In this document: one piece after another, positions 11,515-23,424 of the stretch
How positions within the stretch are numbered: the first letter of the stretch is position 1
How the letters are laid out: every line of letters begins with the position of its first letter
Origin: Agapanthus africanus
Lineage: Eukaryota; Streptophyta; Magnoliopsida; Asparagales; Amaryllidaceae
Length of the DNA stretch: 64,000 nt
Assembly (NCBI GenBank): GCA_030015575.1
Contig: CM057338.1
Location: 774,145,864-774,209,863 of the forward strand
Direction: 5' to 3'
Notes under the pieces: generated by a model
Told to the model about the DNA's origin: nothing
What the model saw: the letters and a program-made list of their open reading frames with translations, nothing else
Databases searched by the model: none
Made by a program: the position numbers and the translations under genes

Positions 11515-13646
11515 TGTCACGATCCGAAATGGCACGTGACTGGCACTTGAATCATATGAAGTCTATAGGACCCCATCTAATTCAAGTAAAGCCAAAAATC
11601 CCAAAAATCTAAACCATTTTAAAAGATGAAAGAAGGAAAAGTTTAGTTTTAAAGCAAGATGTTTTAATAACATAAGCCGATGTTTGCATTTTTAAAACAT
11701 CAAGTCTTTTCTGAAAATTTCAGCAGAGTTTCCTTTGTAAATACTGCCCCCAAAAGGCTATAACATGCATAATATGAATAAAGGCATCCCCAAGCGGGAG
11801 CTAGCTCTTCGTCAATTGACGGTCACAACTACGCAAGCAATATAATATACAACGCCAAGGGCGAGGATCAAAACTCAAAAGGAAACTCAAAACATAAAGA
11901 AAGCCCATAATAATACAACGCGCGACTCTGAGGTCGAAAGAATAAACAACTGGTTTTCTAAGTCTGAAATAAATATACAAGTTTGGTTGATGGAGTTTCT
12001 AGATACAATAGAGTATAAATAAGGTACAATGGTGGTCACGATACGAGTGAACCCACCCACCAAAGCAATCACCCGGAATGGAAGTAATGTGCCAGAAAGC
12101 CGCAACGAACCTGTATGGCAAAACCTGCAAGAAACTGTGGCAAAACGGGGGTGAGTTGCCAACTCGTGAGTAGAAAATATCACAGAGCAGAAATCGCATG
12201 TATGACTCAATCCTAGGTTAATACGATCAAATATATATAACCTCAAAGTGATAAAGTCTGAAGCATGATAAGGTGGTAAGGATAAACATCTGTACATAAG
12301 TGTAATACCATATGCTCGTGTCAGTGCCTTGGATAGCAACATATCATAAACATGAGGCTTGAATGCAATATAATGAAAATGGAATGCATTATGTATGAGA
12401 AAACTGTTTTCTTAGTTTAGTGAGATTTCTGTATTCATATAAATCGAGATATCATCAATGAAATCAACATGAAATCAGTGTCAAGCATTGACACGAAATA
12501 GAAATCCCAATATCTCAGTATCTCAATATCTCAGGCTCCGGCAATCCGGACTGGCCTGTAACATCGAATCTCAATATCTAGGGCTTCGGCTATCCGGACT
12601 GGCCCATAACATCAAATCTCAAAACCTCAGGCTCTGGCTATCCGGACTGGCCTGTACTCCGATCGGTATCCTCTGGATATCCGTCGAGTCACAATACAAT
12701 CGCCGGTCAGTAGTGCTACCCTGTCACATGCTCAACGCCATCATCTGCGACCTTCTCGCCCGGGGTACCGCACCGGATCCACAATGCACCCACAGACGGT
12801 TCCTCCTCCTCCTCGAATCGGGTGTATGATATCGCTCAAGAGCCGAGAAAACTTATGGTGGACATATCTCAAATCATATCATGAGAAAACCGCAACTTTC
12901 ATTTTTAAAAATGCTAATAAGTTTATAAAATCCTTGCAGTTTCTCCAAATCCATAAATCTCATGGAAATCCGAAATCCCAATCTCAGGTATAAATAAACA
13001 ATGAATTCTAAAGTATTGGACTCCGGCAATCCGGACTGGCCCTAATAATAATGCATGAAAATGAACGTATAATTATGTATGACAATTACAGAAATAAATG
13101 CAATGTCTAGGTTATCACAATAATAATATATCGGAACTATCAGCTAACAAGCGATATCAATGAATTAATATTCTCTACAATGTACGTGGCATGGAAATTG
13201 CCAATGATGATGTGTGTGAGCCGGCAAGCAGGTGTACGTGGAACATACGCATCATCGGTAATGGTGCTGGTGTCCTGACAGCATGATTTCAATAATAGCA
13301 TATGAAAGCACAATATAAGCATGCAATGTGATGCGAACAGCAAGAATATGCGGGAGCTGAATAATAAACACAACAATAAATAATCTACATTAATATATAT
13401 GGGTCATACAGTTTGCCGTTTGAAATAACATGAATCGTGATGTTTAGATAATAGGGCTATGATGTTTCTAAGAAAAGGTACGTCCTTTGAAATATCCGTA
13501 GAATCCCTTGGCCTGTCTTTAAAATACTCATGATTCGTTAGTTTTGAGATAGGTATGACTCGAGTCTAGTCTAACATGTACAAGTAAACTACTGGACTAA
13601 ATTAACAGACTGATCGAAAGGGTAAGGAAAACCATCTAAATCTGAG

Positions 13647-13715
<69 letters not shown>

Positions 13716-13955
13716 GTCGGTGATCCCGCCTTAATAGTATCACATACGATACACTATATAATATGACATTCTCGAGTCAACAGTGCGGATCTATCATCAA
13801 TAAAGCTCATACGGTAAATCTGTCGTACGACATCCCAATCTGGGTACGGGTCAAATATCACATTATCTCATTATTCATCTGGTATCCTTTTCATCATATA
13901 TCATGATCTGGGGGTACTGATCTAAGTCTAGTACATACTGATACTATCTGTATAT
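11515..13955 (-). repeat. 5' LTR of G2, first segment
   Basis: It matches 4165-6590 of the other G2 LTR with scattered differences. It breaks at a TATAT target site where copia A begins at 13956 and resumes at 46796. It includes a pure TA run at 13651-13712. Confidence 0.85.
13651..13712. repeat. (TA)31 microsatellite
   Basis: An uninterrupted TA run of 62 bases inside the G2 LTR; the sister LTR has a compound AT/GT tract at this place. Confidence 0.95.
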
Positions 13956-16178
13956 TATTAGTTATATGTATGCCCTAGAGGCCATTACTGTACATAGGAT
14001 GTATATTGTAGTGGATGCTGGGACATATATAGGGAGGACTTTCTTGCTCGACATGATAGTATGCTATCTGGTTGCTCTTTACCTTAACGTGTACACCGAT
14101 TGTCTCTCTGTTACATGTTGGTAAAGCCCTTAGGATGTGTACTTGACTACCTGGACTATGATGCGGATCATACTAGTGGGGACATGGTAGTCCATAAGTA
14201 CATCCTTCAAGGTCCCTAGTCGTGGGTGTATCGAGACGGGGCATCGATATACCAGAGTAGACTAGCGTATACCTTCTCGACCTATACAGATGGGCGATGG
14301 ATGATCCCATATCCATTGGTGTTTGACATCAGAGATGATATACGGGTGCTCAGTGGAGACTGGGTACACTGGACGGACTCGCCGAGAACTCCCAGATGGT
14401 ATTATACCTTACGTCAGATGGCAGTTCTCTGGTGACACTGGTACAGGTTAGTCTGTAGACCCGAGATCGTCATAGAGTCTTGTGTGATTCCCACTGTGCT
14501 TTGATTTCCACCTTACCACGTCCAAGAGGGAATGCAAAACGGTGGTTTTTGGGTACAGTCCCGAATCACATGGAGGCAATGAGCGATAGGAGGGGATTCG
14601 TCTCTCCCGGTATAGGGAGTTGATGTTGCGCTGTGTTCGATTGGCTATAACCGGAAATCCCTGGCCAGGGTTGCTGAGATTTACTGGTAAGTGTTACCAG
14701 TAGTTTCTCGAACTGTTATAGACCTCATATCGACACGACTTATCGAGCTGCTGGGGTCTGACGTTTACCACCCCTAGGCAAGATATGCGACATATCAGAC
14801 GATCAGACCGGACTGTACGGTAAGTGTTACTGGTTGGATTAATAGGAGTGTGAGCGGGCTTGCTCGTCTATCTTCTGATCGCTCAATACCCTGGTGGCCA
14901 TTACGTTTAGCAGACCACTTGCGGCTTGTGGGTGCTTGATATGATCATCACCTGCTGCCGGCGTATTGACGAGTCTTTAGGGTCCTACACAGAGGTTTCC
15001 TGGCTCAAGCGAAACGAAATAGGAGCGCATATTAGATATGTGCGGGACCGAGAATAATGCGTGTATGTGATACCGTATTCTATTCTCGCGATGAATGTAT
15101 CGATTGGTTGTATGAGATATAACCTAGTTATCGAATCGAGGATTGATTCGATAAGTCGATACATTGGATATTAGTCGGTCATATGCGATATGACCGGATC
15201 GTTAAATCAAGTGTTGATTTAATGATTTGATGTATAATTATATATTTGATATATTACTTTACATTAACTAGTATTTGTTCACTTAAGATGTTTTTCTCAC
15301 TTGTTTGTGCACATTGTATATGTGATATATTTTTGTGCACAAGATTGTATCATGTTTGATGATACATGCAAACTTGGGTGTATGTTTGATTTAAACAATG
15401 TTTAGTAAATGGTTAGGGTTTCATTTCATTTGCTTTATTTACTTATTCATTTATTTATTTGTTCATTTTGGTAAGAAATAAAATGGTGACTTTATTTGGA
15501 TTTCACTTGAAGCTTCATGAAGCTTTGAAAGTCAAAACCATTTTGTTTCTTTCCTAAACCCTAACCCTTTAACTAAACCCTAGATCATTCTCTACATGAG
15601 TTCGTCTCACCCATGGTTGCATTATGATAACTCTTCACTTGATTTTTAATTGAATTGAATTGATTTTCTTTTCTTCTTCTTCTTCTTCATGAGAAAGAAA
15701 AGAAAAGCTTGCTTCAGAAATGTCAAGTGATGATTCCAAGTGAGAAATCCAAATCCAAAGTGAACCCACTTCCTATTTCTTCATCCTCTACCACTTACCA
15801 TGTAGTATAGGGTGTTTTCTTCACAAGTTTCATGACTTGGTGAAGTTGGAGCTTGATCTTGAGTTGCCTCGACGTAGATCATCTTCGGCATCGAAGTCGA
15901 CGACCTAGCCCGATCATTTCTTTGACGAAACCATCGCTAGAGTCCGGGATCCGATGATCGCAGCGGAGGGACATCATCATGGAGCTAAGGAAGTGGAGGA
16001 CCGGATCTACAAAGGTTGTATTTCCATTCACTTAGTAGTTAAGTTGTTAACTAGCTTGCCTCTTTCGCCTATCCTCTAGTTAACGATCCGTATTAGGGTT
16101 TGTAGAAATATGAAAAAATTTGAATTTGGCATGGTTGATGCCTTGTGAGACCTCATTAGTGTGCCTAGGGACCCTACA
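13956..16178 (+). repeat. 5' LTR of copia A
   Basis: This is the same length as the 3' LTR at 44568-46790. It ends GGGACCCTACA one base before the PBS. Palindromes include 15130-15152, CGGTCATAT-GCG-ATATGACCG at 15176-15196 and TTAAATCAA-GTG-TTGATTTAA at 15202-15222. The weak open frame at 14226-14435 recurs in the other LTRs of A and C and shows no protein signature. Confidence 0.9.
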
Positions 16179-16179
16179 G

Positions 16180-16191
16180 TGGTATCAGAGC
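16180..16191 (+). other. PBS of copia A (tRNA-iMet)
   Basis: TGGTATCAGAGC, an exact match to the plant iMet PBS, lies one base after the LTR end. Confidence 0.95.
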
Positions 16192-16384
16192 CTAGCAAGA
16201 GCCTTAGGCGATGCGTTAACGAAGTTAAAACCCCGATCGAACCCAAATACGACGAAATACACCCCTCTCTGGTCCATTTTTAAAATCTGGGATTTTTTCG
16301 AATTAAAAATGCCTAAAAAAAATCAGCAGGAAATTGTAAGAATTACTGTGCAAAAACGACACTGTTTGGAGCTCAAACCGCCGC

Positions 16385-16421
16385 GGAACCGCGGCACGAG
16401 CATGGCTCGTGCGGCGGTTCC
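16385..16421 (+). other. GC-rich hairpin 190 nt after PBS
   Basis: Arms of 17 nt (16385-16401, 16405-16421) pair with one mismatch around the loop ATG. Counterparts lie at the same distance from the PBS in E (31095-31139), C (56291-56334) and B (59987-60026), with different stem sequences. Position and strength resemble dimerisation or packaging hairpins of retroelements, but this is inference. Confidence 0.65.
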
Positions 16422-18265
16422 GCCGCCATTTTGTGACGTCACCCTCTTAAATTTGCACAGTAATGTTTCTTTTTAATTCTCTGATATTTTATGGGTATTT
16501 TTATCTGACTCAAGTGTTGAGTATTTTGGGGTTTATTTTGTAGTCGTTGTTTCGATCAGAATTTTTAATTTCGTAAGGTTTTCCGGATATTTAGAATATG
16601 TTAAAAAGTTCGACCGGATATAAATACCCATTTTTTCCCCTGTCGGGAAATTTCCAAGTGTTGGATCTTTCCATGGTTTAATAACGTTCTAAGTAGTGCA
16701 AGTAACGCGATGGACCCTCTAGAAGATAACAAACCTTAACTCGATTATGTGACCGTCTTGAACTGCCCTTTGAACCTTCGGGTTTGGGGCAGTACGGCGT
16801 GCCACATGTGAGGCGTTGGCTTGACCCTTCTACGGCTGGACCGTTGGTACTGAGGCATGAACTGGATGTTTTTAAACTTGTTTCATGTGTTGAGCTGTTT
16901 TGGGAAAACTTGGGTGTTTGAACGTTCGATCGGAAAGTTTAACATTTTCTATTTATCTGGAATGGGATACAATATTTGGAATCCACAAGTAGTTATGAGA
17001 TAACTGATTTGGATATTATAAACATAGCAGTTTAGTCTCACTTGATCGGTTGCCACGGAATTTTGATATGATCAAAAGTCCGTCGCAATCTCGTAGCGTA
17101 CGCGGATACTCGCCGGTAAAACTTAATAGATAGCCACGCCCCATAGCCCCGACCAAGTGACTGTAGGAGAACCCCGTCGCCGAAAGCATCCGTTCGGGTG
17201 CTCGCGGCAGCGGTGTTCCGCCTTAGTGCACTTCGTCGACGGTATCGGGGGTGTGGCCGCCTACTAAAGTTTGCGACGAGCATTCGATCAGTTTTTTGGG
17301 AATCTTGTTGAATTGCCCGACTAGATATTGAAAAGTTTTTTCGATATAGAGACTAAAATGCGGGGTTTATAATGATTAGGCATGCGATGTCTAAAGAAGG
17401 TTGCGGATTCCAACTGTTGTAGTTTTACACTTTCTTTTCTGTGACCGTAAGTGTAATATGTGATATCGCCGGTTTCGTTGCTATATGTCAACGACAATTG
17501 GGATACGCATGTTTACTTACGTTGATGACATGTGATGTTATGTGTTGCTGGATATGTTATATTGGATCGTCGTGTTTGAATAGCCGGGGTTTTTTTTATG
17601 TGAGATGAGTGTTTTTCATTTTCATTAATGTAAAAACTTGTATGTAATATTCTTTTATTGGGGCACTTCCAGGTTGCGGAAGATGTCACCTTTTGTATAT
17701 TATTTACTTTTCCGCACTAGGATAGACCCAAGGAGGAGGGCACAAGTAACCGGGTTCTGGAGTCCAGTAGGAGACCAACTCGAGGAGTCGAGTCCGGGTC
17801 TCCTAACTCTAGAATTGGTAGGGTTGCTTGCCGCTCTCGTAGGGGTATAGGGATGTGGGTTTGGCTATTCATCGCGACCGTGGAATCCTTGTTTTATACT
17901 GGCTCGTATTGAAAACACGGACGTCCTAATATATCCAATGTTTCATATGTTTCTTCTGCTGCGATATCTATGATGTGATCATTTGATGTTCTGTGATAAA
18001 TGCTTTATATAGTATATATGATTTATTATATAGACGTTACTTATGTTTTACACCCGCGCTAGCCCTGCCTCGCTCTGCCGTTAGTCACCTAACATAACGG
18101 TGCACGAGGGGACATCGAGGCGAACACAGATGACATAAGTGTACGTCGTATTTATCTGTGATGTTTAGGTGTTTAAATGATGGGACTTCATTAATGTGAT
18201 TAATGAAATAAAAGAAACCTAAAGATGTTGTGGAATTGAATTTTCAAAACCAGGTAGCTACAGTA

Positions 18266-18513
18266 CTTGCTTTGCATCGTGGTGTTTCTTGTAGAACATC
18301 CTGCACCTTATTCGATAAGGAAAGGACCGAGATTCCTTCACCGGGAGTGACTCCTTTAGCAATAACTGGAAGATGCTACAACTCTCGGTTTGTCTTTTGA
18401 TTGCTTCTATAGTTTTTGCTTTACACAGTGATATATATGATATATCACGCACCTCATTCGACGAGGAAAGGGCCGACGATCCCTTCACCGGGAGTGACCC
18501 CTTTAGCAAAACT
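18266..18513 (+). repeat. Duplicated ~100 nt hairpin unit in copia A
   Basis: Two diverged copies (about 18266-18363 and 18415-18513) share TTGCTTT.CA, a hairpin near CCTTATTCGATAAGG (copy 1) or CCTCATTCGACGAGG (copy 2), and TTCACCGGGAGTGA. The fourth stem pair is T-A in copy 1 and C-G in copy 2, a compensatory change. Elements B, C and E also carry exactly two copies. Confidence 0.7.
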
Positions 18514-18622
18514 AGAAAAGCCTAAAAAACACTCCATTTTAAAATCATTTGATTCTACAGCGATATCAAGTTCATTACGCAATAGGTTTTCAGAAAAACC
18601 TATCGTAGCCCTCCGTCATTTC

Positions 18623-18864
18623 AGATAAGTACTAGTTAGTATTCGTGCTGCGGTAGTTTGGCATGTATCAAGGCGTAGTGTACGGTATCTAACTAGTGCT
18701 TATCTGCTTGCATACGATGCGATTGGATTAGGGTATTCGTACGGCGTTGTTTGGCATGCGTCAAGGGTCGTGTGGGTGGGTTTAATTCAATCAAGAAATG
18801 TACAGGTTGAACTTGACTAGCGGACTATGGGTTGTTTGGCATGCTTCAAGGTCATAGCACGCTA
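18623..18864 (+). other. Three-hairpin cassette of copia A
   Basis: Hairpin 1 has 17-nt arms at 18623-18639 and 18689-18705 (one wobble). Hairpin 2 pairs 18722-18730 with 18783-18791. Hairpin 3 pairs TAGCG and CTATG (18818-18829) with CATAG and CGCTA (18853-18864). Each presents TTTGGCATGNNTCAAGG in its apical part. In B, C and E the stems differ but pair again, and the apical motif becomes TTGGCCAAAGTCAAGG or TTGACCTTGTCAAGG. Confidence 0.65.
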
Positions 18865-19010
18865 GGGGAAAAATATTATCGGGAATTTCAAGTGTTGAAA
18901 TTTGCAATGAGATTGCATACCTTCTATGAGATAGTTGGATCCCGATACCCGCTGCGAGTAAGAGTTACTCGTGGGAGAGTTTTACACATTACAATTAGCC
19001 GATCAAGTAG

Positions 19011-19121
19011 GTGTCTAGAAAGGTGTCAACGGGGTTACGCCTCTGGGAAAACGAGGTTTACATTAATTAGGTTCGTGCGAAAGCACGGGGGACCTCCCTT
19101 AAAGTACCGACACTGGCCCGG
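19011..19121 (+). other. Structured module of copia A
   Basis: GTGTC and GACAC enclose AAC-GGG-GTT, CCTC...GAGG and CGTGC-GAAA-GCACG hairpins. In B the same places read GTGTT/AACAC and AGC-GGG-GCT, so the stems have changed in a compensated way. A related module is in F (2924-3036); copia E lacks it. Confidence 0.6.
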
Positions 19122-19249
19122 CTGAAAGATTGGCGAACTTGTAGCGTGTAATTAATCCCGGCTAGTCTTTCCTTTTAGGGTTTGAAGGAAGATTTGATAA
19201 AAACAGTGGGAGCCATCCTGATTAGATAATATATATAACCAATCTAATC

Positions 19250-19590
19250 TTGCAAGAGCATACGCTGAGTGTTTTCTTCTCTCTCTCTCTCCAGGTAGCG
19301 ACCATATCACGCCTTAATCAAGATAATAATACGGATGTATTGACCGAACCCGCTTGCTATACTGAGCTGGGGAACGTTGGTCCCGCTCCAACTTATAATT
19401 GTTATAAGACAGAGCAGGAAATAGACGAATACCTGAATTCCTATGCCGCCCAAACGAAGAGAGTGCATGCTGATGCATCATCTTCGGGTGTGTTCTTTAT
19501 ACAGAACTGTTTCTCTATTCTCTACGTCCTGGGTATTTGATACCGGATCAGGATCCCTGATATGTAATCTGTTACATAGGGCTAAAGAAA
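19250..19590 (+). pseudogene. Copia A protease remnant
   Basis: After a pyrimidine tract and CAGGTAGC, a frame of 96 codons leads to ASSSGVFFIQNCFS, the usual copia sequence before the protease. The aspartic protease site FDTGSGS is present (about 19537-19557) but in another frame, so one or two bases were lost or gained near 19515-19530. No gag zinc knuckle precedes it. The intact element would cleave its polyprotein here; this copy cannot. Confidence 0.75.
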
Positions 19591-19599
19591 GGTAGAGAA

Positions 19600-20680
19600 C
19601 TGAGAACGGGTGATAAGTTTCATAAGACAGAAAACGGTGCAAGTGTTGCAGCCAAGTCTATTGGTCACTGTCACCCTGTATTCCAAATACATTGATTCTG
19701 AACGAATGTTATTAGATACCGAACCTGATTTACAAAATCATATCAGTCTCTTTATTTGTAAAGAAATGATAAAATTTTGTATTGTTGGATAATGTTTTGA
19801 ACATTTCCTATATCAAAAGTTGATCGCGTTCAGGCACGTTATCTAAAAGCATTGATGTTCTAAATCAAACCACAGTTCCTAGTGTACAGAACACACACAA
19901 GAGGAAGAGTTTAGAAATGAACGGATCCTTCTTGAGGTATTGTAGACTAGGTCATATCAATGCGACCCGACTAGCTAAGTTGCACATAGATGCATATTTA
20001 AATCTGTTTGAATTTACATCTTGTGAAACTTTCCAGTCATGTCACAGAGATAAGATGACCATAGCTCTGTTTACTGGAAACAGAGAAAGAGTTAGTGAAC
20101 TCTTGGGATGATACATGTTGATGTATGTAGGTCCCCTGTCTACACATGCCAACACCGGTTCTTTGTACTTCATTACATTCTCTGATGATCTCTTTAGATT
20201 CAGACATATGTTCCTGTTGAAACATAAGTCCGAACCTTTTGAGATATTCACAGAATATAAGTTTGAAGTAGAGAACCAAAATGGGTTACGTATTATGTCG
20301 TTTGATGTGATCGAGGAGGAGAATACTTGAGCACGGAAATCCTGGACTGTCCTAAAGGAGAATGAGATTCTCTCTCAGCATTACTCCTCCGTATACACCA
20401 TAGCACGATGGTATATCGGGGCGGAGCAATTGCACCCTATTCGATATGGTGCCCTCTATGATGAGTACTACTGAGTTACCTGTTTCCTTTTAGGGGTTAT
20501 ACACTTGAGAAGCTGCATACCTATTGAAATAAGGTTCGAATCAGATCACAGCCTACCACTCCATATGAGATATGGTATGGGAAGAGCCCATGTCTTAAGC
20601 TAGTTAAGATTTGGGGTTGACCGGCCTATGTCTAAAAGCAAAATCCGGACAAGCTCGAGGCAAGGTCTGTAATGTAGAAC
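19600..20680 (+). pseudogene. Copia A GAG-pre-integrase and integrase remnant
   Basis: Fragments align with the intact frame of B: YCRLGHINATRLAKLH and C-x2-C (19935-20050), then GPLSTHA, YFITFSDDL and LKENEIL. Relative to B one base is missing near 20108-20115, before the first catalytic Asp. The second motif SDRGGEY of B reads as FDVIEEEN here, and the GVSER motif is WYIGAEQ, so the catalytic triad is lost. C carries the same changes. Confidence 0.8.
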
Positions 20681-20689
20681 TGGAAAGGT

Positions 20690-21081
20690 TCCGGCTATAC
20701 AAACTACAGCAGATGATTTGATAAAACCAAAGGATTCAATAGTTACCAACGAACCTCAGCCTCTCCGCCGATCTAGTAGGGTTCCTCACCCACCTGAGAG
20801 ATACTTCGGTTTCTCTATGACAGTGGGAGCGAGGATTGCATCATGAGATGATGACCCAACTAGTTTCGAGCTGGCCATCAGGAGTAAGACTCTGTAAGAA
20901 TGGCTGGATGCTTAGCGATCTGAGATGGAATCCTTATACACCAACAAAGTATGGACTTTTGTTGCTTTATCTGAAGGGTTAAATCCCCATCAGGAGCAAG
21001 TATATCTTGAGAAGATTACTTGGTGTACATGAAAAAGTTGAGACTTTCAAAACTAGATTTGTTAAAAGTTTGCATCATTGA
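20690..21081 (+). pseudogene. Copia A reverse transcriptase N-terminal remnant
   Basis: Recognisable pieces are RRSSRVPHPPERYFG before the RT and SEMESLYTNKVWTF, which matches the usual copia start of RT. Several stops interrupt it. The frame is cut by G1 at 21082 and resumes at 43551. Confidence 0.75.
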
Positions 21082-23424
21082 TGTCACGACCCGCAGGGTA
21101 CGGAACGTGACTGGCACTTAAGTTTACGAAACGTCTAAAGACGTCCGTAAAATAAGTAAGCCAAAGCCCAGAAAACAAAACCAATTAAGCAAAAGAGTGA
21201 AGAAAACCCAATCAATTGAAAGCGAGTTTATCAAATAAGTCATGTAAAACCCTTTTTTAAAAACAATACCAATTTCTCCGAAAATTTCGGCAGAGTCTCC
21301 TTTGTAAATACTGGCCCCCAAAATGGGTACAACAAAATATATATGAATCCAACAAAATAGGACATCCCCAAGCGGGAGCTAGCTCTTCGCCACAAGGCGG
21401 TCACAAATTCCACGCAATATAAAATGACAACAAGCAAAATAATCATAATGAAGCATAAGAAAAACAGCATGTCGACTCAAGTGAGCTCGACCCCAAAATA
21501 CAGCATGAAAGTCTACAAATCTCACAGTCTCACCTCTAGGTCAATATACAAAATGCTGGTAAATACAGTAGATGGAGTACACTAGATACAAAGAATATAC
21601 AAGGTGGTACAAAATAGTAATATAACCCACCTAGGAGCAAAGCCTCGAGTCCAGGCAAAGGAGGCAAAAGAACAAGTGCGCCCGCCCCTACTGAACTGAC
21701 GGAGCGGACCTGCAAAAGACTGTGGCACAACGGGGGTGAGTTTCCAACTCGTGAGTAATAAATAACACCTACAAAGGCTGTCGTATGCATGCACACAAGC
21801 ATCCTAGCATCAAAAATACAGGTATGACTGGATGCACTAGCAGGTGTGTATACAACATCAGTGTACTAATATGTATGCAACATGAATATCTGAGGTCTCA
21901 ATAGGTATATATAAGAAACATTTTTATCTCTTTTGTTTTTGAAACTCTTTTAGAATGCCAGCATAATATCAATGAATCGACGAAAACCGGTGTCCAGCAA
22001 CGACACCCAAAAGCTGTCTCAAATCTCATAAATCCATGTCATAGTGTCTCTGGCCTCAGCCATCCGGCTGACCCATCTCAATATCAATATCTCATCCTCT
22101 CGCGGCCCCGGTCGGTATCCTCTGGATATCCGCCGTGCCCAATGAAGTCACCGGTAGGTAATCCGTCCCCTGCCAGGCTCATCGTCAGCACCATGAGCTT
22201 CTTGCCCCGGGGTACCCTACCGGGCCCACCATGTACCCGAAACGGTTCATCCAACTCCTCGAAACGGGTCTCAAAGACCACAGCAAACTCATGGTGGACG
22301 ACACTTACATCACTAGAAAACCGCAATTTACACGTTTTTAAAAATATAATAAGTTTAGAAATTTTGCGGCTTTCCCCCGAAATCCAGAAATATCATAAAA
22401 TCTCAATAAATCCTCATAAGTGCATATGTCAATGATAATGAATGCATATGGTGTCAATAATCAAGTTGCGATGTGTGATTAATAGATTAAGCATGAACAA
22501 TTAATATGATGAAGTACATGCACATGAATAGCGATCCTACGGTTTCATTTTAAGGAATTAAAGGCAATAGCACAAGTTTAAGTATCATTTAGTAAAAGGT
22601 TTAAATTAAAAGGTTATCTAGGGTGGTGGCATGGCAATTACCAGGGTGTGTGTGTAAGCATGAATAGTGCTCATGCTGCATATAAAAACCTGGCAATGGT
22701 GCAGGTGTCCTATAAAATGGTTTCACATATGTATGTCAATATAATGCATGGATACAGCAAATAATCATATACGTATTTCACCCCTAATTACTAACATCAC
22801 TAAGAATCTTGTAAGTTACTAAAACTATCAGGCGGCTTACGCCATCCAACGATAGTCCCCCGTAGATGTTACATCTACTCATCGAAATCCCTGGCTAGCT
22901 GTGTCCAATCACCGCTTTCCCCTTTTGCGCCGCGTCTGACGTCTCCGCGACCGAACCTGGAATTTACATCAATACCAAATATAAGGTTACATATCAAGAA
23001 CGACGCAAAACCCCAACGAAACTACTAAAGTTCGCTAGCTAGGTACAACGTGCACAAAGTGCGCGGAACACACGCGAAAATCGCAAAAACTGCCAAAAAA
23101 AACGCCGATTTGGTCGCCCGGCAAAACTAAAACCCGACTACCTAAAAATCCGCACTCACGCATCCTAAACGTCATAGGATAAGCCAACACAATCATCAAG
23201 ATGTCGAAAATAATCCACTACATAATTTTTATAAAAATCTAGTAAGCACAAAACTAGCAATTTGGTGCAAAAATCGAAAATTAGCGATACGGGTATCACA
23301 ATCCAACACAATATCCAACCACACAACAAGAAATCTACAAACACTATAATTACAACACATTAGCAAAGATTCGAAACCTATTTTCCATAACAACCATTGC
23401 TTGAATTATATAACCTAGCAATTC
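21082..23424 (-). repeat. 3' LTR of G1, distal segment
   Basis: It begins TGTCACGACCCGCAGG and matches 39870-42213. It stops at the copia E insertion with target AATTC (23420-23424). It contains the hairpin GTAGATG-TTA-CATCTAC at 22862-22878; the related G2 LTR has a different but still palindromic sequence there. Confidence 0.92.

Larger units (their letters stand above)
16192..19250 (+). other. gag-less, hairpin-rich 5' domain of copia A
   Basis: Between the PBS and the protease, where gag should be, I find 3 kb full of stop codons and no CX2CX4HX4C knuckle. The order of blocks is the same in C (53401-56521, -) and largely in B (59792-62100) and E (29041-31339, -): GC hairpin after the PBS, a G+C block near 17040-17290, a CCGTTA/TAACGG hairpin at 18078-18100, a duplicated unit at 18266-18513, three hairpins at 18623-18864 and the module at 19011-19121. 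Several stems keep pairing while their sequence differs between copies, which argues for RNA function. Function is inferred. Confidence 0.6.

Noticed and set aside
16180..16191. tRNA gene fragment
   Set aside because: Only the 12-base primer site is present, next to an LTR; no cloverleaf.
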